NCBI GenBank assembly: GCA_016717165.1
Contig: JADKGA010000004.1
Location: 1-64,000 of the forward strand
Direction: 5' to 3'
Source: Candidatus Lutibacillus vidarii
GTDB lineage: Bacteria; Actinomycetota; Actinomycetes; Actinomycetales; Dermatophilaceae
Length of the DNA: 64,000 bases
In this document: piece by piece, positions 1 to 9,090 of the stretch
Numbering within the stretch: position 1 is the stretch's first letter
How the letters are laid out: the number at the start of each line of letters is the position of its first letter
Program-made: the position numbers and the translations under genes
The notes under the pieces: generated by a model
What the model was told of the DNA's origin: nothing
Database searches by the model: none
Seen by the model: the letters and a program-made list of their open reading frames with translations, nothing else

Positions 1-35
1 AAGAGCAGGGGGGATGTGGTCGACGTTCGCACCAA

Positions 36-109
36 TTGGTCATACTGATCAATGCCATGGCCATATCGGTGGTCAGTTTTAGACACTCTGGTCACCTCTT
101 GTGGACCAG
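36..109. promoter_or_regulatory. Two inverted repeats upstream of the tryptophanase remnant
   Basis: Positions 36-52 read TTGGTCATACTGATCAA, an imperfect palindrome (6 of 7 arm bases pair) with the look of a GntR-type operator. Positions 88-93 (CTGGTC) and 104-109 (GACCAG) form a second inverted repeat. Both lie within 175 bp upstream of the decayed tryptophanase, so they may be the relic of its control region. No gene is evident in positions 1-207. The function is inference only. Confidence 0.3.
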
Positions 110-207
110 TTGTTCACCTGCCTCGGCAGGAGGGACAGTGGCGGCATACCGCCCGAGATATCCTGCGCCGACCTGACCAGGACCCGGGCCCAGCCGAGGA
201 GCATGAG

Positions 208-1546
208 ATGCGCACCGCCGAGCCGTACCGGATCAAGATGGTCGACGCGATCGTCACCACCCGCGAGCAGCGCGAGGAGGATCCGCAAGGCCGGCTACAA
301 CACCTTCCTTCTGCCGAGCCAGTCGTCTGATCCACCTTGCTCGCCACCGACTCCGGCACCTCAGCGTGCGATGAGCGACCGGCAGTGCGTCGGCGATGAT
401 GCTCGGCGAGACGAGGCCGTTTCCGCGCAGTTCGTCACCGAGCAACCTGCTCCGCAGCGTCCAGGAGACCTCCATGTCTTCGTATGTCGTCCCGACCCAA
501 TTAGGCCGCGGCGTTGATCCTTGCCTCAGCTGCATCCTCATCCGGCCTCGCCAGTACGTGCCCCGGCAATATGTACTTCGACGACCCGGGCCCACCCAGG
601 AGCTCGCCGGTGGCCACTTCGTCGACATCGTCATCGACGAGGCGCACGACGCCCAGCTCTTCCACCCGTTCAAGGGCAATGTCGACATGCCAAGCTCGAG
701 CGGCTCATCGACGAGGTCGGCGCCGACCAGATCGCCTATGTCAATGTCGCCGTGACGGTCAACCTCGCCGGTGGCCAGCCCGTCTCGATGGCCAACCTCC
801 GCGCCGTCCGCGAGGTCTGTGACCGGCACGGCATCATCATGTGGTCCGACGCGACCCGCCTGGCCGAGAACGCCTACTTCATCCAGGAGCGCAGACCGGG
901 TATGCCGGTGTGCCGTGCGCCGAGATCGTCCGCGAGATGATGTCCCTCTTCGACGGCCTGACGATGTCGGGCAAGAAGGACGCCCTGGTCAATATCAGCG
1001 GCTTCCTCGCGATGCGCTCCGAGGAATTCCTCCAGAAGGCGCGCGAGCTTGTCGTCCTTTTCGAGGGATGCCGACCTACGGTGGCCTGGCCGGCCGCGAC
1101 CTCGAGGCGATGGCCGTGGGCCTGCGCGGAGGCCGTCGACGACCACTACCTGGAGAACCGGATCGGCCAGGTCCGCTACCTCCGGCGAGCAGCTCCATCG
1201 AGGCCGGCGTCCCGATCGTGCGCCCCATCGGCGGGCACGCGGTCTTCCTCGACGCAGCGGCCTTCCTCCCGCACCTCGCCCAGGAGGACCTGCCGGCTCA
1301 GTCGCTGGCGGCGGCCTTGTTCGTCGAGTCCGGGGTCCGCTCGATGGAGCGCGGCATCGTCTCGGCCGGGCGCAACCCTGACGGCACGAACCGGCACCGA
1401 AGCTCGAGCTGGTCCGGCTCACGATCCCACGCCGGGTCTACACCGACCGGCACATGGACGTCGTCGCCGACGCGGTCATCGAGCTCTTCCACCGGCGCGA
1501 GCTTCCGGTGCCGGCCGAGCCCGTCGCAGCGGCCGCGACGCTCTGA
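208..1546 (+). pseudogene. tnaA: Tryptophanase (or tyrosine phenol-lyase) remnant with many frameshifts
   Basis: All three forward frames hold successive pieces of a PLP-dependent beta-eliminating lyase of the tryptophanase/tyrosine phenol-lyase family, in the correct order. Recognisable blocks are EPYRIKMVDAIVTTRE (from 217), AGYNTFLLPSQ (near 293), GGHFVDIVIDEAHDAQLF (near 612), VTVNLAGGQPVSMANLRAVR (755-813), the PLP-lysine block TMSGKKDALVNI (near 961), AGRDLEAMAVGLR, FVESGVRSMERGIVSAGRN and IPRRVYTDRHMDVVADAV (near 1450). Reading frame changes at least eight times. The stretch at 330-560 is scrambled, and the last 30 or so residues of the family are missing before the TGA at 1544. An active enzyme would split L-tryptophan to indole, pyruvate and ammonia; this copy cannot encode one. 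The lesions are too many to be sequencing noise alone. Tryptophanase and tyrosine phenol-lyase cannot be separated from these fragments. Confidence 0.85.
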
Positions 1547-1571
1547 CCGTCGGGCGCCGCCTCAGCGCCTC

Positions 1572-1631
1572 CGCCACGGTTGTTCCGGATCGCCATACCG
1601 GTGTCCGGGGCAGGACGGAACAGCCGTGGCG
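1572..1631. terminator. Long hairpin between convergent tnaA remnant and kimA-like gene (family B stem)
   Basis: Arms at 1572-1587 and 1616-1631 pair over 16 bp with a single G-U, enclosing a 28-nt loop. The left arm begins CGCCACGGTTGTTC, the same stem as the hairpin at 7740-7782. It sits just past the 3' ends of both flanking convergent genes, the usual place for a bidirectional terminator. There is no clear U-tract. Confidence 0.6.
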
Positions 1632-1652
1632 AGGTGGCGCGCTGCCGACCCG

Positions 1653-3704
1653 CTACCGCGTGGTGACCGGCAGTCGGCCCAACCGGTCGGCGCGGGCCGC
1701 CTCACGTTCGGCCGCCGCTCGCAGGGTCGACGCGGACGCAGCCTCGACAGCCTCCTCCTCCGCCACGAGGTCGGACGCCGCGGCGAGCTGGTAGGGCACC
1801 GAGATGACCATGACGTTCGGCACGAGGCGCAGCCGCAGCTTCAGGCGCAGCGCGCTCTGGTTGTGGAGCAGCCCCTCCCACCAGTGGCCGACGACATACT
1901 CGGGGATCACCACGGCCACGAGCTCGCGGGGAGACTGCCGTCGTAGCCGTGCGATGTAGTCCATGATCGGCTCGGTGATATCGCGGTACGGCGAGTCCAG
2001 GACGACTAGGGGCACCGGCAGCTCGGCGGCCACCCACTCTCGGCGCAGGGTCTGGGCCTCGGCGGGGTCCACCTCGACGGTGACGGCGGCCAGGGTGGAG
2101 GGGACGCATGGCCCGCGCGTACGCGATGGCGCGCAGCGCCGACTGGTGCAGCGAGGAGACGAGGACGACGGCGTGGACCCGACTCGGCAGCACCCGCGCA
2201 CCGGGCCGCGGCCGCAGCTCGTCCACGACATGGGCGTAGTGGCGGGACACCGCCCGCATCCCCAGGACGAGCACCGGGACGGCGATGACGACGAGGTAGG
2301 CGCCGCCGGTGAACTTGGTCAGCAGGACGATGACGAGCACCAGCCCGGTGAGCACGGCGCCGACGGCGTTGATGGCGCGGGAGACCTGGACGCCGGCGCG
2401 CACCCCGGGAGCCGTGATCTCGCGCAGCTCACGGTTCCAGTGCCGCACCATGCCGAACTGGCTCAGGGTGAACGAGGTGAAGACCCCGAGGATGTACAGG
2501 TGGAGCAGCTGGTCGACGGAGGCCCGGTACACCACGAGGAGGGCTCCGGCGGCGAAGGCCAGGGCGAGGATGCCATTGCTGAACGAGAGCCGGTCGCCGC
2601 GGTTCTGCAACTGGGTCGGCATCAGCCGGTGCTGGGCGAGGATCGAGGCGAGCATGGGAAGCCGTTGAACGCCGTGTTCGCGGCGAGGACGAGGACCAGC
2701 GCCGTCGTCGCCTGGATGAAGAAGAACATCGGTGAGCTGGTGCCGCCGAAGACCGCCGCGGCCAGCTGGGCGATGACCGTCAGCTGTGGCGTGGTCTGGC
2801 AGCTGCCCGCGAACCCGACGAGGTCGCACGGGTCCTCGGCCACGTGGACGTTGGCCACCATCGACAGCGCCGTGATCCCGGCGAACATGAAGACGGCGAT
2901 GGCCCCCATGACGAGGAGCGTTCGCGCGGCATTGCGTGCCTTGGGCGGGCGGAACATCGGGACCCCGTTGCTGATGGCCTCGACCCCCGTCAGCGCCGTG
3001 CAGCCCGACGAGAAGGCCCGCAGCCCGAGGAAGAGCAGCGCCATACCGGTCAGGCCGGCCTGCTCCGGGACGATCGTGTACCCGGCACTCTGCGCCACGG
3101 GCGGATGGCCGAGCAGCACCTGAGCCGCACCCACGCCGATCATCGCGACAACCCCGAGCACGAAGAGATATGTCGGTACGGCAAAGGCCCGGCCGGACTC
3201 CCGCACCCCACGGAGGTTCATCGCGGTGAGGAGGACGACGACGAAGCCGACCGCGAGCTCGACCCGCCAGGGGTTGAGCGCCGGGGCGGCCGAGATGATG
3301 TTGTCGACCCCGGCAGCGACCGAGACCGCCACCGTCATCGTGTAGTCGACCATCAACGACGCAGCGACGACCATGCCGGCGCCCGCGCCCAGGTTCCTGG
3401 TCACGACCTCGTAGGAACCGCCCCCGTTGGGGTAGGCGTGGACGACCTGTCGGTAGGACACCACGACGATCGTCATGAGCACCATGACGGCCAGGCCGAT
3501 CCACGGCGTGAGGTAGAGATACGACAACGCCCCGAGGGTGAGCACCTTGAGGATCGCCTCGGTCGCGTAGGCCACCGACGAGAGCGCGTCCGAGGAGAAC
3601 ACCGGCAGGGCAATCCGCTTCTGGAGCAGGGTGTCGCCGAGGTCCTCGTTCCGCTTCGGCCGGCCGACGATAAGGCGTTTGAACGCGGTGGTGTCACGAC
3701 CCAT
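1653..3704 (-). CDS. kimA: KimA-type potassium transporter (APC superfamily), two frameshifts
   Basis: The corrected product is about 683 residues. It matches the KimA (YdaO) layout: an N-terminal FKRLIVGRP motif, SSDALSSVAYATEAIL in TM1, YPNGGGSYEVV, AFSSGCTALTGVEAISNGVP and RGDRLSFSNGI in the 12-TM APC core, then a cytoplasmic C-terminal domain ending GLLHNQSALRLKLRL...VMVISVPYQL, a signature of KimA rather than of amino-acid permeases. KimA imports K+ with protons and in Bacillus is inhibited by c-di-AMP. Two single-base frameshifts interrupt it: one C short (GGG on the plus strand, 2656-2658) and one base too many (GGGG, 2100-2103). Restoring both gives one continuous frame. The start is placed at ATG 3704 because homology begins there; a longer open frame reaches 3851 and no clear ribosome site decides. 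It is divergent from the KdpDE-like pair, which probably controls it. Confidence 0.82.
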
Positions 3705-3741
3705 GACGTCGACGCTAGGGAGGTCGGCGTTGGCGTCGCGT

Positions 3742-3773
3742 AAGGATGAGGCCTGCGGCTGAAAGGATCCTGC
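3742..3773. promoter_or_regulatory. Direct repeat in the kimA/kdpD divergent promoter region
   Basis: AAGGAT occurs at 3742-3747 and 3763-3768, 21 bp apart (about two helical turns). Each is followed by CCTGC (3752-3756 and 3769-3773). Tandem direct repeats on one face of DNA are the usual target of OmpR/KdpE-class dimers. The site lies between the two divergent starts, so it is a plausible KdpE-like box. This is inference from position and pattern. Confidence 0.35.
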
Positions 3774-3828
3774 AAGGGTGTGGCCGCCGCCCGGGCGGCC
3801 GTGCGAGCCTGGGACGAAGGAGGTCGGC

Positions 3829-6398
3829 ATGCCGCAGGGTCGGCTGCGCATCTACTTCGGCGTGGCACCAGGAGTGGGCGCCACCCACGCGATGCTGGAC
3901 GAGGGTCGGCGGCGCCGGGCGCGCGGGGCCGACGTCGTCATCGGCTCCGCCGACCTGCGCGGGCGGCCCCCGCTCGTCGAGCTCGCCACGGGACTGGAGT
4001 GGCTCGGCACACCCGGGTCGCTCCGTCTCGACCCGGACGCGGTCATCGCGCGCCGCCCGGCGGTCGTGCTGGTCGACGAGCTCGCCGGCATCGAGGACGC
4101 GGCCGAACCGCCGGGGGCGCGATGGGCCGCCGTCAGGGCGGTGCTGGCCGCGGGGATCGACGTCGTCGGCACGGTCGACGTCCGGGCCGTGCGCTCGCTG
4201 CGCGACGAGCTGACCACGGTGATGGGTGAGCGACCCACCCATACCCTTCCCGACGCGCAGCTGCTGAGCGCCGACCAGATCCAGCTCGTCGACATGACCC
4301 CGGCCGCCCTTCGGCGCCGGCTGGCCCACGGGGGGCTCTACCCACCCGGGACGCTCGATGCACAGCGATCGGCGCGCCTCCAGCCGGGCACCCTGGCCGC
4401 GATGCGCGAGCTCGCGCTGCGGTGGGTCGCCACGACGGCTCCGGTCCAGCACGAGGCGTGGCTCGCCGCCTTGGGCACGACCCAGCCCCAGTCGATGCGG
4501 AGCGCCATTCTCGTCGCCCTCCCGGACTCACCGCAGGCGGCTCACCTGCTCGACCGGGCTGCGACGCTCACGGCGGGTATGCCGGGGACGGCGTTGCACG
4601 CCGTCCACGTCTCCTCCGGACGCTCCCCGCAGCTGTCCCCCGGGTCACTCGCTCACGGGGCTGACCGGGTCAGGGTGGTGGCCGAGGAGGCCGGGGCGAC
4701 ATACCACGCGGTAATCGGCGACGACATCGCCGCGTCCGTGCGCGACGTGGCGACCGCGGTCCACGCGCACACCGTCGTCGTCGGGGCCCGCCAACCGGCC
4801 CGGCTGGACCGCTCACCGCTGTCGTGGGTATGGCGCCCGCCGGGTGTCGCCGCGCGGCTCGCCGCGGCGACCGACCTCGACCTCCACGTCGTCCCTCTGC
4901 CGGGCCGGGCGCCGCTGCGTCGGGCGACCAACCAGCCTCCGCTCTCTGCGCTGCGGCGGGGCCTGGGCTTCGCGCTCGGCGCCGTGCTGCCGCCGCTGCT
5001 CACCGCCGTTCTTCTCCTGGTCGGGGGCTCGGTCGGGCTGGCCGGAGACGTGCTGCTCATGCTGGTCGCCGTGGTGGTCACGACGCTCGTCGGTGGTCTC
5101 GGCCCGGCGTTGCTCGGGGCCCTTGTGGCGTCGACCTTGCTCAACTGGTACTTCATCCCGCCGGTTCACACCCTGCAGATCTCGGAGCCGCACAATATCG
5201 TCACCCTCGTCGGCTTCGCGGCGGTCGCCCTGCTCGTCAGCGCCGTCGTCCACCGGGCGGCGTCACTGTCCGCCGAGGCTGCGCGGGCCGCGACCGAGTC
5301 CCGAGCCCTCTCCGCCATCGCCGAGAGCACGCTGCGCGGCAGCGAGGCGCTCCCCGCTCTGGTCGAGCAGCTGCGGTCGGCCTTCGGCATGGTCTCGGTC
5401 AGCCTGCTGCGGCGTCGGGCGGCGAGCGATGCGCCCTGGGCGAGGGACTGGCAGGTGGAGTATGCCTCAGGCCCGGAGCCGGCGCAGCGCCCCGAGGACG
5501 CCGAGGTGCAGGTGCCCGCAGGCGCCGACCTCGTCCTCGCTCTCACCGGTCGCACCCTGGCCGCCTCGGACCGGACCATCCTGCGCGCCTTCGCCGCGCA
5601 GGCCCAAGGGCTCTTGGAGCGCGACCGGCTCGCCCGGACCGCCGCCGTGGCCGATCGGCTCGCGGCGACCGAGCGCCTGCGCGACGCGCTGCTCGCCGCC
5701 GTCGGGCACGACCTGCGCACCCCCATCGCCGCGGCCCGGGCGGCCGTCGACAGCCTGCGCAGCGCGGATGTCGACTGGTCCTCGACCGAGCGCGGGGAGC
5801 TGCTCGACGCCGCCGAGGAGTCGTTGACCAGGCTCGCCTCGCTCGTCGCCGACCTGCTCGACCTCTCCCGGCTCCGGGCGGGAGTGCTCACCGTCGCGCG
5901 GGACAGTGTCTGGCTCGACGACCTCGTCCCACCGGCCCTCGACGAGCTCGGGCTGAGCAGCGATGCCGTCACCTTGGCCGTGCCGCAGGAGCTCCCGCCG
6001 GCGGTGGGCGACCCCGGCCTGGTCACCCGCGTCGTGGTCAACCTCGTCGGTAACGCCATCCGCTACTCCCGCCCGGCCAGCCCCCGCTCGTCGCGGCGAG
6101 CGCCACCGCGGAGCGGGTCGAGCTGCGGGTCATCGACAAGGGTCCCGGCATACCGCCGGAGGACGTCGAGCGGGTGTTCACCGCCTTCCAGCGTCTTGGC
6201 GACTCGCAGAACCGGACCGGGCTGGGGCTGGGGCTCGCCTTGTCCCGGGGGCTGGTCGAGGCGATGGGTGGCACGCTGGTCCCCGAGGAGACGCCCGGGG
6301 GCGGGCTGACGATGGTCATGTCCCTCCCGGCGGCCGGCTCCATGGCGGCGGAGACGGACGTCCCCGTGGGTCACCGGGAGCGGGAGGAGGTGCCGTGA
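3829..6398 (+). CDS. kdpD: KdpD-like sensor histidine kinase, one frameshift
   Basis: The corrected product is 856 residues. In order it has a KdpD N-terminal domain (LRIYFGVAPGVGATHAML, residues 6-23, then RRPAVVLVDELA), a universal-stress-type domain, four TM helices of the DUF4118 type (about 390-475, with FIPPVHTLQISEPHNIV), a GAF-like stretch, HisKA with phospho-acceptor His627 (VGHDLRTPI) and a HATPase with N-box, DKGPGIPPEDVERVF and GLGLGLALSRGL. KdpD senses K+ limitation and osmotic stress and phosphorylates KdpE. The Walker A lysine of the family (GVGKT) is alanine here (residue 18). One G is missing near 6075-6076, shifting the frame inside the ATPase; the true C-terminus continues in another frame to the TGA at 6396. 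The start at ATG 3829 has a strong AAGGAGG site. The gene overlaps the regulator by 4 bp. Confidence 0.88.
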
Positions 6399-7093
6399 CG
6401 CGGGTCCTCGTCGTCGACGACGAGCCACAGCTGCTCCGCGCCCTCAGGATCACCTTGCGGGCCCGCGACTACGACGTCGAGGTCGCTGCGACAGGCCGCG
6501 AGGCATTGCGCTGCGCCACCGAACGGCTGCCCGACCTGGTCATCCTCGACCTCGGCCTGCCCGATATCGACGGCATCGAGGTCATCCATGGCCTGCGGGG
6601 GTGGACCGAGGTGCCGATCCTCGTCCTGTCCGGGCGCCCCGGCAGCACCGACAAGGTGCAGGCCCTCGATGCCGGCGCGGACGACTATGTGACCAAGCCC
6701 TTCGGGATGGACGAGCTGCTGGCCCGGCTGCGCGCCCTGACGAGGCGGGCCTCAGGTCCCGAGAGCGCCGAGGCGGCCGTGGTGCGGATCGGCGAGGTGA
6801 CTGTCGACCTGGCGGACCGGCTCGTCCTCAGGGGGGCTGCCGGTGGCTCGCCCGGCGAGCCGGTCCACCTCACGCCCACCGAGTGGCACCTGCTCGAGGT
6901 CCTCGTCCGGCATCCGGGCAAGCTGCTGAGCCAGCGCCAGCTGCTCACCGAGGTGTGGGGGTCGGCATACGTCAACCAGCCGGCGAACCTGCGCCTCTAC
7001 ATGGCCCAGCTGCGCCACAAGCTCGAGCCGGACCCGGCGCGCCCGCGATACCTGCTGACCGAGCCCGGTCTGGGCTACCGCTTCTCGCCCTGA
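6395..7093 (+). CDS. kdpE: KdpE-like OmpR-family response regulator
   Basis: This 232-residue regulator has a receiver domain with the acidic pocket D8/D9, phospho-acceptor Asp52 (LVILDLGLPDIDG) and the YVTKPF lysine near residue 101, followed by a winged-helix DNA-binding domain (LTPTEWHLLEVLVRHPGKLLS...RYLLTEPGLGYRF). It starts at GTG 6395, overlapping the kinase stop as GTGA and preceded by GGGAGGAGG, so the pair is translationally coupled. KdpE normally activates kdpFABC, but no kdpFABC is present in the window; the nearest K+ transport gene is the divergent kimA-like gene. The assignment to the KdpE clade rests mainly on its KdpD-like partner. Confidence 0.87.
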   Translation: MTRVLVVDDEPQLLRALRITLRARDYDVEVAATGREALRCATERLPDLVILDLGLPDIDGIEVIHGLRGWTEVPILVLSGRPGSTDKVQALDAGADDYVTKPFGMDELLARLRALTRRASGPESAEAAVVRIGEVTVDLADRLVLRGAAGGSPGEPVHLTPTEWHLLEVLVRHPGKLLSQRQLLTEVWGSAYVNQPANLRLYMAQLRHKLEPDPARPRYLLTEPGLGYRFSP

Positions 7094-7106
7094 GCGGGCG
7101 GCCGGA

Positions 7107-7715
7107 TCAGGCCGTGGCGGGGCGGGTGACGACGACGCGGTCGCCGGGGCGCACCACCCCGGGGACGACCACCCGGGCGCACAGGCCCCGCAGGCGGCGC
7201 GGCTTGCCATGTTCGCCGTTGACGAAGCGCATCGCCTCCGCCCCGAAGCGCGCGACGAACTTGGCGCAGCCGGTGTGCGGCTCCTCGGTGACGACGATGA
7301 CCGGGCGGCCCGCGTCGCCGACGCCGTCGGAGTCGCCGAAGGTCAGCGTCGAGCCGGCGGGGAGGTTGGCGTGGGACAGGTCGAGGTCGAGGTAGAGCTG
7401 GTCCCCGGCGAGCGGTTCGCGCTCGGGGTCCTGGGCGAGGAACTCGACCATCGGGTGGTTCATGATGTTGAGCTGCGAGTCCGGGTTCGCCGAGCGGTCC
7501 GGCCGGCGGCTCGAGCCACGCGCCAGCCAGCAGTCGCCCACGAGCCCGATGGTGAGGTCGAGCTCACCGCGGTCGAGCACCTCGCGGGCGTCGACCTGCG
7601 GCCGACGCACGAGGAGCTTGAGCACGCCCACGTCCTTGGGTGCCGCGTCGAGGACTGGGAGGAAGGCCTCCAGCTCGGCCAGGGTCCGGTGAGCCAGCGT
7701 CACGTCGTTCGTCAT
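7107..7715 (-). CDS. MOSC-domain protein
   Basis: This 202-residue protein belongs to the MOSC (molybdenum cofactor sulfurase C-terminal) superfamily, in the stand-alone YiiM-like/short class. Visible features are the N-terminal beta-barrel segment (VGVLKLLVRRPQ), RPDRSANPDSQLNIMNHPMV, GDQLYLDLDLSHANLP and the conserved cysteine in EEPHTGCAKFVARFG, which in the family binds cofactor or sulfur. A basic C-terminal segment (GKPRRLRGLCARVV) follows. The family is linked to handling of metal-sulfur or molybdopterin-bound sulfur; the exact substrate cannot be named. It converges on kdpE with a 13-bp gap and has its own promoter region, which holds the hairpin of the next operon. Confidence 0.75.
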   Translation of the reverse strand: MTNDVTLAHRTLAELEAFLPVLDAAPKDVGVLKLLVRRPQVDAREVLDRGELDLTIGLVGDCWLARGSSRRPDRSANPDSQLNIMNHPMVEFLAQDPEREPLAGDQLYLDLDLSHANLPAGSTLTFGDSDGVGDAGRPVIVVTEEPHTGCAKFVARFGAEAMRFVNGEHGKPRRLRGLCARVVVPGVVRPGDRVVVTRPATA

Positions 7716-7739
7716 CGGACCATGGTCGCACCTCGCTCA

Positions 7740-7782
7740 CCGCCACGGTTGTTCGGGTCTGCCCCGTGAACAACCGTGGCGG
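7740..7782. terminator. Perfect 15-bp hairpin (family B stem)
   Basis: Arms at 7740-7754 and 7768-7782 (CCGCCACGGTTGTTC and its complement) pair perfectly around a 13-nt loop. A partial third arm (CGAACAACGG) follows at about 7787. The hairpin lies downstream of the sigma/propeller operon on the minus strand and upstream of the MOSC gene, so it most likely terminates the former. Its stem is nearly identical to the one at 1572-1631. Confidence 0.7.
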
Positions 7783-7821
7783 TCCGCGAACAACGGGGGC
7801 GTCAGGGCGCTCCAGGCCCGG

Positions 7822-9090
7822 TCACCAGTGCAGGTCCGCCAGGATCGACCAGCCGGGCAGCCGGCCGCACTGCTGAGCCAGCACGTCGCAGCTCACCCAG
7901 GTCGCGTTGGCGAGGCTGTCCTCCGTGGGGCCGAACGGCTGGGCCAGGTGCGTCCCGTCCACCCAGAGCGCCTGCGAGTTCAGGGCCGACGGGGTCCGCC
8001 AGATGACCCCACCGGTCGTCAGGTCGATAACGGCACTGTTCGTGTAGTACAGCCTCCCGTCCGGGCTCACCCGCCCGACGGAACCGGCCAGGCACGCCGG
8101 GTATGCCGACCCCACCATCGAGGCGGTACGCACGTCGTACCGGTACAGGCATCGCCCGTCCTCGGCGGGGGACATCACCCGGGTGTGGAAGACCAGGAGG
8201 TGGTCGGGATCCTCAGGCACGGGGAGCGGCTCGGAGAAGGGCAGCTCCTGCTCGGTGCCGGACTTCGGCTCCCAGAGACGGAATCCCGTCGCGGAGTCGA
8301 CCGCGCCCAGCAGGACGCCTGCGGAGGTCCACCCCCGGACGAAGACCGGTTCGGCGGCGGTCCGCACCCGCCCCGTCGCAACGCCGTCGGACCACCGGCG
8401 GATGTCGACGGTGACCCTGAGCGGCCCGGTGGTCGAAGGACCGCGCGCCTCCTCGATCCCGATGGCGACCAGGGTGCCCGTCGGGTCGACTGCGGCCCCC
8501 TCGACCGGACCGCGGTGGAGCACCCGCAGCGCCCCGGTGGACTCGACCGCATAGACGACCTGGCCGAGATCCTGTTCGGCGCCGGTGAAGTCCGTCGAGT
8601 GGGTGATCGCGAGATACCCCGCGCCGGCCTTGACGACTGAGAACACGGCGGCGACCTCCGCCGGGAAGGTTGCCGTGGCCGAGGGGAGGACGAGCACGAC
8701 CCGGCCGTCGCGGCGCTCGGCGTGCGGCACCGGCACGGCCAGCTCAGCCACCGGGAGCGATTTCGCCCAGGCGAATCGCGCATCCGGCCCCGGCGCGGCG
8801 AGGGCATCATCTGTCACGTCGCGGTAGCTCCGCTGGGTCGGTGCGGTGACCCCTTGAGTCCCCCCGCCCGGCGCTGGGGCCGCGCGGTCCGGCAGCCAGT
8901 GGGTGGCCGTCAGGCCGACGCCGAGGACGAGCGCGGCGGCCGCCATACCGGTGCCGGCCAGGCGGCGTCGGCGCACCGTGCGCCGCCCGCGCGAGGTGAC
9001 CACCTCGGCGAGCCCGGCGCCCGAGGCGGTCGGCGCATCGGCGGCGTGCCGCTCGAAGGTGTCGACGAGGAGCTGGTCGAGATCGGTCAT
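7822..9090 (-). CDS. Membrane-anchored beta-propeller-like protein, partner of the SigE-family sigma factor
   Basis: The 422-residue protein has a short cytoplasmic N-terminus (residues 1-45, ending in the basic RGRRTVRRRRL), one TM helix (about 47-65, GMAAAALVLGVGLTATHW) and a large extracytoplasmic part with repeated beta-strand blades (AITHSTDFTGAEQD, GRVSPDGRLYYTNSAVIDL and similar WD40/TolB-like pieces). Its start overlaps the sigma-factor stop by 4 bp, so the two are co-translated. The topology and coupling are those of an anti-sigma or sensor partner, but no zinc-binding anti-sigma motif (HxxxCxxC) is visible. The role is therefore inferred. The same arrangement recurs at 27.2-30.4 kb. 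Confidence 0.65.
   Translation of the reverse strand: MTDLDQLLVDTFERHAADAPTASGAGLAEVVTSRGRRTVRRRRLAGTGMAAAALVLGVGLTATHWLPDRAAPAPGGGTQGVTAPTQRSYRDVTDDALAAPGPDARFAWAKSLPVAELAVPVPHAERRDGRVVLVLPSATATFPAEVAAVFSVVKAGAGYLAITHSTDFTGAEQDLGQVVYAVESTGALRVLHRGPVEGAAVDPTGTLVAIGIEEARGPSTTGPLRVTVDIRRWSDGVATGRVRTAAEPVFVRGWTSAGVLLGAVDSATGFRLWEPKSGTEQELPFSEPLPVPEDPDHLLVFHTRVMSPAEDGRCLYRYDVRTASMVGSAYPACLAGSVGRVSPDGRLYYTNSAVIDLTTGGVIWRTPSALNSQALWVDGTHLAQPFGPTEDSLANATWVSCDVLAQQCGRLPGWSILADLHW

Noticed and set aside
3778..3828. Upstream ATG for the KdpD-like kinase at 3778
   Set aside because: The added residues show no homology, and a strong AAGGAGG site precedes the ATG at 3829.
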